A DNA stretch of 64,000 nucleotides from Rhizobium redzepovicii (GTDB taxonomy: Bacteria > Pseudomonadota > Alphaproteobacteria > Rhizobiales > Rhizobiaceae): the NCBI RefSeq assembly GCF_019793435.1, contig NZ_JAILYH010000003.1:186001-250000 (forward strand), in the 5' to 3' direction. Position numbers and translations under genes: made by a program. Below, piece by piece: positions 24,700-31,803 of the stretch (positions are counted from its first letter, which is position 1; every line of letters begins with the position of its first letter). Under the pieces are notes generated by a model, which saw only the letters and a program-made list of their open reading frames with translations, was not told where the DNA came from and searched no databases.

Positions 24700-24840
24700 G
24701 AGTTTGCCACTGAGCTCACCCCACCCTCCATCCTCCGCGGGCCTGCCCCGAGGATCCACGCCGGCCTCACCAGCGGGGGCCATGGAATCCCAGACTCAAG
24801 GCCTGGGACGACGGAGGGTGGGGGTGCGTCTTGCCAAAGA
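24700..24840. repeat. Intergenic repeat family B, full copy
   Basis: A left half with CCCTCCATCCTCCGCGGGC and CCGAGGATCCACGCCGGC, a centre CAGCGGGGGCCATGGAATCC, and a right half with GGCCTGGGACGACGGAGGGT and TTGCCAAAGA. The same layout occurs at 30388-30522 and 31520-31661. It fills the gap between the cyclase and the secreted-protein gene. Confidence 0.75.
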
Positions 24841-24855
24841 GATGGCGTGTGCGCC

Positions 24856-25305
24856 TTACCGCTGAAGCTCGGCATCATGAGCGTTTTTCAGCGCGTCGCA
24901 TCCACCAAGCTCTTTCGTAGCGCTCGATGCCCAGTCCTGCACCTGCCGTTCTGATATCGGCAGGTCAGGGGCTTCTGCTTCGGCGAGAACCCGCAAGCTC
25001 GCGCCCTCCAATTTTGCGATTGCCTCCTCGACGTCCGAATAGATCTCGGTTCCCGGAGGACAGCCCTGTTTTTGGATATATCCCAAAAATCGTGGACGCA
25101 TCGGCTTCGGCTCTACTCCGCAATATTTCTCCGCCAGGACATGCACCATCAGCGCGTAGTCGATTCCCATGAATCGCGACTCGATCGGTTCGTTCGGCTT
25201 GAAACTGTTTCGGCAAAGATTTGGAGATGCGGCTTTGGCGGCAACGAGCGGCACGCAGGCGAATATTAGGCCGCAGACATAACGAAACAATTCACTTCCC
25301 TTCAT
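24856..25305 (-). CDS. Small secreted protein co-translated with TetR
   Basis: A 149-residue protein of unknown family. Residues 1-26 form a signal peptide (Val-Cys-Gly-Leu-Ile-Phe-Ala-Cys-Val-Pro-Leu-Val-Ala-Ala). The mature part contains Cys residues in Asn-Leu-Cys-Arg, Lys-Tyr-Cys-Gly, Gln-Gly-Cys-Pro-Pro-Gly and Gly-Gly-Cys-Asp, so four periplasmic cysteines could form two disulfides. The ATG at 25305 overlaps the TGA of the upstream tetR gene as ATGA, giving translational coupling, although the frame is open to 25365. That makes it an operon partner of the regulator, and thus probably controlled by the same operators as the RidA gene on the other side. Confidence 0.7.
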   Translation of the reverse strand: MKGSELFRYVCGLIFACVPLVAAKAASPNLCRNSFKPNEPIESRFMGIDYALMVHVLAEKYCGVEPKPMRPRFLGYIQKQGCPPGTEIYSDVEEAIAKLEGASLRVLAEAEAPDLPISERQVQDWASSATKELGGCDALKNAHDAELQR

Positions 25306-25997
25306 TGTTTGGGAACGAGGCCATCGAGCAGGAAGTCGAGGCCTTTGCTGAAGGCGCCGTCCCAATCATTGTCCAGCAGCAGCCGGGAGCGTTCGATGGT
25401 GGGGTAGTGTTGGCTGAGACTTGTGAGGCGCTGCTGCGCGGCGGCTCTGTCGTCGTCCGAGAGGTCGAAGCTTGCCCGGGTGGTGGTCGCGCCGATCACA
25501 TAGTTCCAGAGCGACCAGATCGCGACGTTCAGATCGGCGTCGGCCACGCCGGCTCTGGACAGGGTGCTGCTCAGCAGTTCCAGGCGAGCAAGGATGTTCG
25601 GGCCGAGCGCCCGGCGTGGCAGCAGCGCTGCCGACCAGGGATGGCGCAGCATGCCGGCGCGCCAGTCTTTCAGCATGTGAACGACTTCGCCGCGCCAGTC
25701 CTGAGACGCATCGATTGGCACCGGGCCGCGATATGCGAGCACCGAATCCAGCGCCAGATCGAAGACCTCCTCCTTGTTGCCGACGTGCCAGTAAAGGCTC
25801 ATCGCACCGGCGCCGAGGCAATCGGCCAGCCGGCGCATCTTCAATCCGTCAATTCCTTCGCTATCCAAAAGCTCGACCGCGGTCGCGACGATCCGTTCCA
25901 GCGAGAGGGGCTGTTCGCTGCGCGGTTCCGGCCCGGATGGCGGAGGCACTTTACGTTCAGACTGCTTGCTCTGCCCGCCACTGCGTTTGGCTGCCAT
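25302..25997 (-). CDS. TetR-family regulator (TetR_C-type ligand domain)
   Basis: A 231-residue regulator. A Lys/Ser-rich 30-residue lead precedes the HTH: Glu-Arg-Ile-Val-Ala-Thr-Ala-Val-Glu-Leu-Leu, then Leu-Lys-Met-Arg-Arg-Leu-Ala-Asp, then Met-Ser-Leu-Tyr-Trp-His-Val-Gly-Asn-Lys. The Leu-Tyr-Trp-His-Val pattern and C-terminal region resemble the TetR class C-terminal domain rather than AcrR. It is the first gene of a minus-strand operon with the small secreted protein and diverges from the RidA gene. Two identical-type 15-base palindromes sit in the shared region and are the likely binding sites. Confidence 0.87.
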   Translation of the reverse strand: MAAKRSGGQSKQSERKVPPPSGPEPRSEQPLSLERIVATAVELLDSEGIDGLKMRRLADCLGAGAMSLYWHVGNKEEVFDLALDSVLAYRGPVPIDASQDWRGEVVHMLKDWRAGMLRHPWSAALLPRRALGPNILARLELLSSTLSRAGVADADLNVAIWSLWNYVIGATTTRASFDLSDDDRAAAQQRLTSLSQHYPTIERSRLLLDNDWDGAFSKGLDFLLDGLVPKQ

Positions 25998-26063
25998 CCG
26001 TTTTCCCTGCCAATCAGAACGTCGATTTAAGCCGACAATGCGATGAATGTCGATCCCGACGGA

Positions 26064-26108
26064 TTGACTCGTACAGTGTACGATGCGAGTTAATCGTACG
26101 TCGTACGA
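26064..26108. promoter_or_regulatory. Twin palindromic operators between tetR and ridA-like genes
   Basis: TCGTACA-G-TGTACGA (26069-26083) and TCGTACG-T-CGTACGA (26094-26108) are two 15-base palindromes with 7-base arms. Their centres are 25 bases apart. TTGACT (26064-26069) upstream can act as the -35 box of the plus-strand promoter, so binding would block it. The even spacing suggests two repressor dimers bound near one another on the helix. Confidence 0.75.
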
Positions 26109-26184
26109 GTCAGTCGTATCGGCGGCAAATCAATTGCGGGCCGCGGTGAGGCGGCCCGCAGTCCTCAAAGCTCAAGAGAAAATC

Positions 26185-26673
26185 ATGTCACGCGCAATCA
26201 AGCATCTGCTCATTGGAGGGCTCATCATCATGACCATTGGAATTCCGGCTGCAGCGATGGCCAACGAGAACGATCTCAAGCTGACCATCGTCAATCCGAA
26301 AAATTTCTACGACCCCTCGCCGAACGGCTACAGCACGGCGGTGATCGTGCCGAGGCAAGGCCGGCTGGCCTATATCTCCGGGCAGGGCGGCCAGGACAGC
26401 ACCGGCGCCCTGTCGCCCGATTTCGCCGTCCAGGTGAAGCAGGCCTATGCCAATTTGCGCACCGCCCTCGATGCACTCGGCGCCAGGCCGGATCAGGTCG
26501 CCAAGCTGACGGTCTTCGTGGTCGACCACGATATGTCCAAGCTTCCGGTGTTGACCGAGAACGTCAAGGCGATGTTCGGCGCAGCTCTGCCGGCGCAGAC
26601 CTTGATTCCCGTTCCCAAGCTGGCGATCGACCCCATGCTCTTCGAGGTCGAAGCCGTCGTTGTTCTGGATTAG
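26185..26673 (+). CDS. Periplasmic RidA/YjgF-family protein
   Basis: A 162-residue protein with a signal peptide (residues 1-25, ending Ala-Ala-Ala-Met-Ala) followed by a RidA (Rid) domain. Visible Rid motifs are Gly-Tyr-Ser-Thr-Ala-Val, Leu-Ala-Tyr-Ile-Ser-Gly-Gln-Gly-Gly, Leu-Asp-Ala-Leu-Gly-Ala-Arg-Pro-Asp-Gln-Val-Ala-Lys-Leu-Thr-Val-Phe-Val and a C-terminal Phe-Glu-Val-Glu-Ala-Val. The Arg that binds carboxylates in true enamine deaminases is not obvious, so it may not be a RidA-type 2-aminoacrylate deaminase. Export is unusual for the family. ATG 26185 has an AGAGAA upstream. It is expressed from the promoter covered by the twin TetR operators. Confidence 0.85.
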   Translation: MSRAIKHLLIGGLIIMTIGIPAAAMANENDLKLTIVNPKNFYDPSPNGYSTAVIVPRQGRLAYISGQGGQDSTGALSPDFAVQVKQAYANLRTALDALGARPDQVAKLTVFVVDHDMSKLPVLTENVKAMFGAALPAQTLIPVPKLAIDPMLFEVEAVVVLD

Positions 26674-26875
26674 CGATGGGACTGCAGCTCGCCAGCTTTC
26701 GAAAGCGAAGCAAGCTCGCGAGCGGACTGGCCCGCGGGCAGCATGAAATTCTGCGCGGCTGCAGGGGGATGTACCGGACGGACGATTTCGCATCGAAAGG
26801 CTTGAAATTTCCGATGGACCTTGTCGATTGCAGAACCGTAAGATCGACAACCGTCTGTCAACACGGAACAATCAC

Positions 26876-27283
26876 ATGCCGATCTTTCATGCCAAGTGCA
26901 GCTGCGGCGCCCTGTCCCTGGAGGTCGATGGCGATCCTTTGCACAACCACATATGCACCTGCAGACGTTGTCAGCGTGCATCCGGCAGCGCGCTTTCACA
27001 CAATGTATGGTTCCGCGAGGAGAATGTCCGGGTCGTTTCCGGAGACTATTCCGTATGGTATCCGCAGGGCGAAAGCACAGCTGATGTGATGAAAGCGTTT
27101 TGCCGGATCTGCGGCGGCGGTGGATTTTCGAAATCCGGAACATACTTCCCCGGTTCGGTCGTCATCGCGGGCGGCACATTTGCCGATCCATCCTTTCCCG
27201 CGCCGGATCATGTTCATTGGTGGAATAGTCGCCCGCACTGGATCGATCTGGCCGAGGCAATCGAGCGTCATGCCGACGAGTGA
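26876..27283 (+). CDS. GFA-domain protein (glutathione-dependent formaldehyde-activating-like)
   Basis: A 135-residue zinc protein of the GFA/CENP-V family. Zinc ligands appear as Cys8-Ser-Cys10, Cys27-Thr-Cys29 and Cys32 (Cys-Thr-Cys-Arg-Arg-Cys), then Phe-Cys-Arg-Ile-Cys-Gly-Gly. A Trp-Trp-Asn-Ser and His-Trp-Ile end is typical. Founding members were proposed to conjugate formaldehyde to glutathione; many homologs have unknown substrates. ATG 26876 has a weak CGGAAC ribosome binding site; the frame opens at 26828. The 200 bases before it carry no other gene. Confidence 0.85.
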   Translation: MPIFHAKCSCGALSLEVDGDPLHNHICTCRRCQRASGSALSHNVWFREENVRVVSGDYSVWYPQGESTADVMKAFCRICGGGGFSKSGTYFPGSVVIAGGTFADPSFPAPDHVHWWNSRPHWIDLAEAIERHADE

Positions 27284-27295
27284 ATTCGTTCGAGC

Positions 27296-27345
27296 AGCTG
27301 AAGACCTGGAATGACGGAAGTCAGGGCGCGGGGGTTTCGCCAAGC
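27296..27345. repeat. Intergenic repeat family B, right-half fragment
   Basis: GAAGACCTGGAATGACGGAA and the following GGGGGTTTCGCCAAGC match the right end of the family B elements. It lies between the convergent GFA and ArsR genes. Confidence 0.55.
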
Positions 27346-27359
27346 GGTCTGCCGACGGC

Positions 27360-27704
27360 TCAATCCGCCTTCGGCTGCCCCGGAAGCTCTCCGTAAGCCG
27401 TCAGAATGGCCTTGATCAGGCCGGGGAAACGCTCGTCCAGCTCGGCGCAGCGGGTTTGATTGCGCATCTCGATACCCTGGCGTTCGCTGAGGATCAGGCC
27501 GGATTCGCGCAGCACTTTGAAATGGTTCGACAGCGACGACTTCGGGATGACGCGCTCGCCGAGTTGGCCAAGTGCCGAACAGGTCCTGCCGCAGCCGGCA
27601 CCGGAAAGCCAGGCGAAAATTGCGGCGCGCTCCGGATCGGAAAGCGCATAGAGGATCGCTTCGGGCCGGATGTCCTCCAATGCGGGGTGAAAAAGCGGTC
27701 TCAT
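27360..27704 (-). CDS. ArsR-family winged-helix repressor
   Basis: A 114-residue ArsR/SmtB-type regulator: Asp-Pro-Glu-Arg-Ala-Ala-Ile-Phe-Ala-Trp-Leu in helix 2, then Ser-Ser-Leu-Ser-Asn-His-Phe-Lys-Val-Leu-Arg-Glu-Ser-Gly-Leu in the recognition helix. Three cysteines (two in Gly-Cys-Gly-Arg-Thr-Cys-Ser, one in Thr-Arg-Cys-Ala) might sense redox state or a metal. The pattern resembles redox- or xenobiotic-responsive ArsR proteins next to short-chain dehydrogenases. ATG 27704 is used; the preceding TTG is not needed. It diverges from the SDR gene, with a GTTC-N-GAAC-type dyad between them. Confidence 0.85.
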   Translation of the reverse strand: MRPLFHPALEDIRPEAILYALSDPERAAIFAWLSGAGCGRTCSALGQLGERVIPKSSLSNHFKVLRESGLILSERQGIEMRNQTRCAELDERFPGLIKAILTAYGELPGQPKAD

Positions 27705-27724
27705 CAAATTTTATATAGCGACAC

Positions 27725-27767
27725 TTGACATCAAGATCAACAGTTCCGAATTTCTGAACTACGGAAC
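27725..27767. promoter_or_regulatory. Divergent promoter/operator between arsR and SDR
   Basis: GTTCCG (27743-27748) and CGGAAC (27762-27767) form an interrupted dyad, with an inner GAATTTC-TGAAC near-palindrome. TTGACA at 27725-27730 is a candidate -35 for the SDR gene; no good -10 is visible, which is common when an activator or anti-repressor is involved. Confidence 0.5.
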
Positions 27768-27812
27768 AAGGCCGCCAGTTTCGGCGGCAGTCCGGATCAG
27801 AAGGAATTGGAT

Positions 27813-28559
27813 ATGGCTAAGCTTACGGGAAAGGTCGCTGTGGTCACGGGGGCCTCCAAAGGCATCGGCGCCGCGATTGCCAAGGCGCTTGCGGCCGAAG
27901 GTGCGCAAGTGGTGGTGAATTACGCTTCGAGCAAGGCCGGAGCAGACGCCGTGGTTGACGCAATCAGCGCCGCCGGCGGCAAGGCGATCGCCGTGCAGGG
28001 CGACGTCTCGAAGGCCGAACAGGCGCAGGGCCTCGTCGATGCCGCCGTCAAGCAATTCGGCAAGCTCGACGTGCTGGTCAACAATTCGGGCGTCTATGAA
28101 TTCGCGTCGATCGAGGAAGTGACCGAGGAACATTATCGCCGCATCTTCGACGTCAACGTTCTCGGCGTTCTCCTGACCACCCAGGCGGCGGTCAAGCATC
28201 TCGGCGAGGGCGGCAGCGTCATCAACATCTCCTCGGTGGTCACCAGCATGGCGCCGCCGGCCTCTGCCGTCTACACCGGCACCAAGGGCGCCCTGGAGGG
28301 CATCAACAGCGTGCTCGCCAAGGAACTCGGCCCGCGCAAGATCCGCGTCAACGCCATCCTGCCTGGAATGGTCGAGACCGAGGGCGCACACACGGCCGGC
28401 GTCATCGGCTCGGATTTCGAGCAGGTCGTCGTCGGCCAGACGCCGCTCGGCCGCGTCGGCCAGCCGGATGATATCGCCGGCGTCGCCGTCTTCCTCGCTT
28501 CCGACGACGCCCGCTGGATGACCGGCGAGCGGCTGGCTGCCAGCGGTGGTTTTCGCTAA
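27813..28559 (+). CDS. Short-chain dehydrogenase/reductase (classical SDR)
   Basis: A 248-residue NAD(P)-dependent oxidoreductase. Cofactor motif Thr-Gly-Ala-Ser-Lys-Gly-Ile-Gly is at residues 12-19. Asn-Asn-Ser-Gly replaces the usual NNAG at 90-93. Catalytic Ser141 and Tyr154-x-x-x-Lys158 (Tyr-Thr-Gly-Thr-Lys) are intact. Most similar in pattern to 3-oxoacyl-ACP reductase/glucose dehydrogenase-like SDRs; substrate unknown. ATG 27813 has AAGGAA six bases upstream, so the in-frame TTG at 27807 is unlikely. Divergent from and presumably repressed by the ArsR protein. Confidence 0.88.
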   Translation: MAKLTGKVAVVTGASKGIGAAIAKALAAEGAQVVVNYASSKAGADAVVDAISAAGGKAIAVQGDVSKAEQAQGLVDAAVKQFGKLDVLVNNSGVYEFASIEEVTEEHYRRIFDVNVLGVLLTTQAAVKHLGEGGSVINISSVVTSMAPPASAVYTGTKGALEGINSVLAKELGPRKIRVNAILPGMVETEGAHTAGVIGSDFEQVVVGQTPLGRVGQPDDIAGVAVFLASDDARWMTGERLAASGGFR

Positions 28560-28571
28560 GGCTGGCTGATG

Positions 28572-28598
28572 GCGCGCGCGTCTCGACGGGGCGCGCGC
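28572..28598 (+). terminator. GC-rich hairpin after the SDR gene
   Basis: GCGCGCGC at 28572-28579 can pair with GCGCGCGC at 28591-28598 over an 11-base loop, 12 bases past the SDR stop. There is no T-run, so termination is only probable. Confidence 0.35.
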
Positions 28599-28762
28599 TG
28601 CCCGCCGGAGAGAGCCTAACACTTCCATGGCAACCAAAAGCTCCCGCATAGGTAAGCCGCGCCGCACATTCCGACCAAAGGCCCAGGCCCTTAGCCTTCA
28701 GGAACAAAGTCGGCATGGCGAGGTTGGTATTGCGATACAGCGCAAAACCCTGGGAGAAACTC

Positions 28763-29104
28763 ATGCGGAAATCTCTTCAATTCATCCTGGTTGGCCTCGC
28801 CGCCATGACCGGCTTGACGATCTCGCCGGCGATCGTGGCTGCGCAGGATCTGGAATTGCGGGTCGGCCCTGGCGGTGTCGGTGTTTACGATCGCGACCGT
28901 GATCTTGACCGCTATGACGGATATGAACGCCGAGGTCGGCGCGGCTGCGATCCCAACGATGCGCTCGACATCGCCCGCAGCGAAGGACTTCGCCGGGCAC
29001 AGATCGTCCGCATGTCGCCCCGCAGCATCGTCGTCCAGGGGATGACGCGCCGGGGACCAGATCGGATGACCTTTGCCAACCGGCGGGGCTGCCCGGAAAT
29101 CTGA
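28763..29104 (+). CDS. Small secreted Arg/Asp-rich protein
   Basis: A 113-residue exported protein with no recognised enzymatic domain. Residues 1-27 form a signal peptide ending Ile-Val-Ala-Ala. Then come Leu-Arg-Val-Gly-Pro-Gly-Gly-Val-Gly-Val-Tyr-Asp-Arg-Asp-Arg-Asp, an RRGRRGCDP turn, and a small domain with Ala-Leu-Asp-Ile-Ala-Arg-Ser-Glu-Gly-Leu-Arg-Arg-Ala and a C-terminal Cys. The two cysteines of the mature part could form a disulfide. The pattern 'VGPGGVGVYDRDRD' is common in small periplasmic proteins of rhizobia. ATG 28763 has GGGAGA at spacing 5. Function unknown. Confidence 0.75.
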   Translation: MRKSLQFILVGLAAMTGLTISPAIVAAQDLELRVGPGGVGVYDRDRDLDRYDGYERRGRRGCDPNDALDIARSEGLRRAQIVRMSPRSIVVQGMTRRGPDRMTFANRRGCPEI

Positions 29105-29237
29105 ACTGCGTCAGTGACGAGTTGGACGGGCCGGGTTTGAGAGCGCGGCGCGGAACCTTTGGGCGCGCCGGACATTGCTGCCCATGCAGCGCTCTGCACG
29201 GGTCGGCTGCACTCTTTGAACCTTGGGAGGATTCATC

Positions 29238-29771
29238 ATGATGAGCGGTCAATTGAAGGCGCTTCTCGCCGTTCTTGCCGTTGCCGGCTACCAGAACAGA
29301 GACAAGATCGGGGAACTCCTGCGCGGCATTCAGAACCCGCAGTCGGCCGGCTCCGGCGGCCAGCAGCCGGGCGGGCTTGGCGGCATCCTCGGCGGGCTGG
29401 GCGGTTCGGGTGGTCTTGGCGGCCTTCTCGGCGGGCTGACCTCCGGTGGCATCGTCAGCGGCGGTCTCGGCGATCTGCTCAAGACCTTTCAGCAGAACGG
29501 CCATGGCGACAAGATCGACTCATGGGTAAAACCCGGCCAGAATGCCGAGATCAATGATGGCCAGCTCGCCGAAGCCCTTGGCCCCGATGTCCTGAACGAG
29601 ATTGCCCGGAATACCGGCCTGTCGCGAGACGAGATTCTCGGGCGGCTGAGCCGCGATCTCCCCAAGGCCGTCGATGATCTGACGCCTGAGGGAAAGCTGC
29701 CGACCGCCGACGAGGATTTTCTGTCGTCGGCGAGCCAATCGACCACCTCCGGGCGGCCGAGCAGCATCTGA
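29238..29771 (+). CDS. YidB-family (DUF937) protein
   Basis: A 177-residue protein. After a hydrophobic start (Leu-Lys-Ala-Leu-Leu-Ala-Val-Leu-Ala-Val-Ala-Gly-Tyr) come a Gly/Leu-rich linker (residues about 45-75, repeated Gly-Gly-Leu-Gly-Gly) and the YidB domain. That domain has Leu-Leu-Lys-Thr-Phe-Gln-Gln-Asn-Gly-His-Gly-Asp, Ser-Trp-Val, Asn-Thr-Gly-Leu-Ser-Arg-Asp-Glu and Leu-Pro-Lys-Ala-Val-Asp-Asp-Leu-Thr-Pro-Glu-Gly. The family is widespread and its role is unknown. The first of two adjacent ATGs (29238) is used; GGGAGGA lies 6 bases before it. Confidence 0.85.
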   Translation: MMSGQLKALLAVLAVAGYQNRDKIGELLRGIQNPQSAGSGGQQPGGLGGILGGLGGSGGLGGLLGGLTSGGIVSGGLGDLLKTFQQNGHGDKIDSWVKPGQNAEINDGQLAEALGPDVLNEIARNTGLSRDEILGRLSRDLPKAVDDLTPEGKLPTADEDFLSSASQSTTSGRPSSI

Positions 29772-29797
29772 ACTTGCGATAAAAGTGATGGCGATGA

Positions 29798-29830
29798 AAG
29801 CGCGCGCGACCTGCCGGGGCCGCGCGTTTC
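29798..29830 (+). terminator. Hairpin after the yidB-like gene
   Basis: AAAGCGCGCG (29798-29807) pairs with CGCGCGTTT (29822-29830) with one bulge, 27 bases after the stop. Confidence 0.45.
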
Positions 29831-29920
29831 GCCACAGTGGACTCGACAATTGTGGTCGGACTTGATGAAGATTCTGCGGCGCGATAAATCACCTGTTGCC
29901 ATCAACGCGGATCGCCCGAA

Positions 29921-30356
29921 GTGAACAAGAGACATCGCAGCTCCGATACTTCCGCAACCCATGTTTTCACACGCAGCGCCATCGCGTCAGATCTTGCCTG
30001 GCTGCCTGACATGGTTGGCCTTGGAAAGCCATCGATTGCCGCTGAAGCCTATATCCAGGCCTATCTGGCGGATCCCGGCGGATGGTACTGGTCGACGATC
30101 CTGCTTCACGATCCGAAAGATATGGTATCAGCGGGTTCTCGCCATTGTCGAGCAAGCCAAATTGCCCGATCACGAGGAGGCGCTCGGTCAATTGGGCGCC
30201 GGCCCGCTCGAAGACATGATGTCGGATGAACTGCTGGATCATCTGCAGCATTGGCTGCCGTTTACGCCCGCCATGCGTTACGCGCTTGGTCAGGTTCGCA
30301 TATCTGCCGAACATCCCGCCTTGCAACGGCGATTAGAGGCGATGCTTTCGCGGTAG
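29921..30356 (+). pseudogene. DUF6869-like gene disrupted by a frameshift
   Basis: Two overlapping frames together give one protein. The first (from 29921) carries Ser-Ile-Ala-Ala-Glu-Ala-Tyr-Ile-Gln-Ala-Tyr-Leu-Ala-Asp and Asp-Pro-Lys-Asp up to about 30120. The second continues with Trp-Tyr-Gln-Arg-Val-Leu-Ala-Ile-Val and Leu-Gly-Ala-Gly-Pro-Leu-Glu-Asp-Met-Met to the stop at 30354-30356. Removing one A near 30122 joins them in frame. The 'LGAGPLED' motif and layout are those of DUF6869. It is either a pseudogene or an assembly/sequencing error; the reading across the joint is otherwise undamaged, which hints at a recent event. Confidence 0.7.
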
Positions 30357-30387
30357 TGCCTCCGATGACGGGTGGGCATGCCATACG

Positions 30388-30522
30388 TCGCTGATTTACC
30401 GCAGAGTTCACTCCACGGTCCGTCCTCTTCGGGCTTGACCCGGGGATCCACGCCGGCCCCCATCAGCGGTGGCATGGATTCCAGGCTCACGGCCTGGAAT
30501 GACGGAGGTTGGGGGGGTGATG
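30388..30522. repeat. Intergenic repeat family B, full copy
   Basis: Contains CAGAGTTCACTCCACGGTCC, TCGGGCTTGACCCGGGGATC, the CATCAGCGGTGGCATGGATT centre and ACGGCCTGGAATGACGGAGG. It is the best-preserved copy with clear imperfect dyad halves, placed between the DUF6869 pseudogene and the hydrolase gene. Confidence 0.75.
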
Positions 30523-30571
30523 CCGAACTCGGCGTTCCGCATGGCAGCGTCTTGCCGATTGCGGCCGACCT

Positions 30572-31417
30572 TTATCTCGACAGGGATGTCCGAAGAAACG
30601 CGTAAACGCTGCGCATGGACTTTGCCGCGGCGTCCGGGTTGTATTTTTCGATATGTCCCAGCACCCTTCTTCCCACCGCAAATTCCGCGGCATCAAAATT
30701 GTGATAAACGCCCTTGTAGAGATTGAACTCGATGGGCGGGGCATCATCACCAATACGGGCGAGCCTCTTGCGGCATGGCTCAGCCGGGCTCCAATTGTCT
30801 CGGTCACCGCTTAAAATCAGGGTCGGCACCGTCGCATCGCCCTGACTGGCGGCGCAGGCCGGATAATAGGCGACCGCCGCCTTGAATTTGTGCTCCATCA
30901 GCTGTTCGTTCCCCTCGATCTTTGTGGCCTCCAGCGTCGCGGTGCCGCCCGTGGAAAAGCCCATCAGTGCGACGCGCCTGATATCGACGAAGCTCGATTT
31001 CGATAGGAAATTCAAAGCGCCATAGGCGTCGAAGACCCGGTCGGGCAGAGAGCTTCGGCAGGTGTCCAAGATATTGCGGGTGGTGAAGCTGTCGACAACA
31101 AGCACGACGTAACCCCAGGAGACCAGCCGCTTCGGCCAGAGGTCCTTGACGCTCGGACGCATGCCGTCGCATCCATGCATGATCACGACCGCCGGAAACG
31201 GGCCGTCGCCCGGAGGGCGGGACAAATATCCGAGCAATGGCGTGCCTGGCGGCTGCGAAAGGATTTTGCCTTGTTCCGCAGCCTTGCGAATTCGAAAGGC
31301 GCTGAGCGTGACGGGAGCGCTTTCAAACCGCACCATTTCGTCGGCATCGGCTGGGTTTTCAGCAAGCGTGATGCCGAGACAGGCGACAAGGCAAAGAAAA
31401 AGTCTCGCGGTTTTCAC
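30572..31417 (-). CDS. Secreted dienelactone hydrolase-family alpha/beta hydrolase
   Basis: About 281 residues, with a signal peptide in the first 25. The nucleophile is the Ser in Met-Gly-Phe-Ser-Thr-Gly-Gly, the acid the Asp in Gly-Asp-Arg-Asp-Asn-Trp-Ser-Pro, and the His that of Tyr-His-Asn-Phe. Together they form a complete triad of the DLH family (which has Cys or Ser nucleophiles). His-Gly-Cys-Asp-Gly near residue 85 is the oxyanion loop. An ATG exists at 31429, but the GGAGG that lies just inside it is ideally spaced (5 bases) for the GTG at 31417, so I take the GTG. Substrate unknown; the signal peptide indicates periplasmic action. Confidence 0.82.
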   Translation of the reverse strand: MKTARLFLCLVACLGITLAENPADADEMVRFESAPVTLSAFRIRKAAEQGKILSQPPGTPLLGYLSRPPGDGPFPAVVIMHGCDGMRPSVKDLWPKRLVSWGYVVLVVDSFTTRNILDTCRSSLPDRVFDAYGALNFLSKSSFVDIRRVALMGFSTGGTATLEATKIEGNEQLMEHKFKAAVAYYPACAASQGDATVPTLILSGDRDNWSPAEPCRKRLARIGDDAPPIEFNLYKGVYHNFDAAEFAVGRRVLGHIEKYNPDAAAKSMRSVYAFLRTSLSR

Positions 31418-31519
31418 TGACGCCTCCATCGTCTGAGCGACAGAATGCCAATTTTACGCCGGACTTGACGGTTGGCAAAGGCGCTGATGGGGTTGGGCGG
31501 GAAAGAGTTCACAACCGCT

Positions 31520-31661
31520 ATTTCTCACAGAGTTCACCCCTTGCTCCATCCTCCTCGGGCTTGCCCCCGAAGGATCGACGCTGGCTTCCATCAGTGGCGG
31601 GCATGGATCCTCGGCTCAAGGCCGAGGAGGACTGTGGGGTAGCGTTTTCGCCAAACTTATC
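31520..31661. repeat. Intergenic repeat family B, full copy
   Basis: Same layout as 30388-30522: TCTCACAGAGTTCACCCC, CCATCCTCCTCGGGCTTGC, CATCAGTGGCGGGCATGGAT and GGCCGAGGAGGACTGTGGGG, then TTTCGCCAAACTTATCGG. Confidence 0.75.
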
Positions 31662-31803
31662 GGAAAGCGGGGCATTCTGGGTCGGGCAGAGCAGAGTTTA
31701 GGCTGAGCCTCGCTCATGCTATGCTTGAAAGGCCTTGATCACCCCCCGGCAAGTCGGTTAAGCCTACCGTAAATCCAAGCTGCAAAATTTGAATCCTTAC
31801 CGA

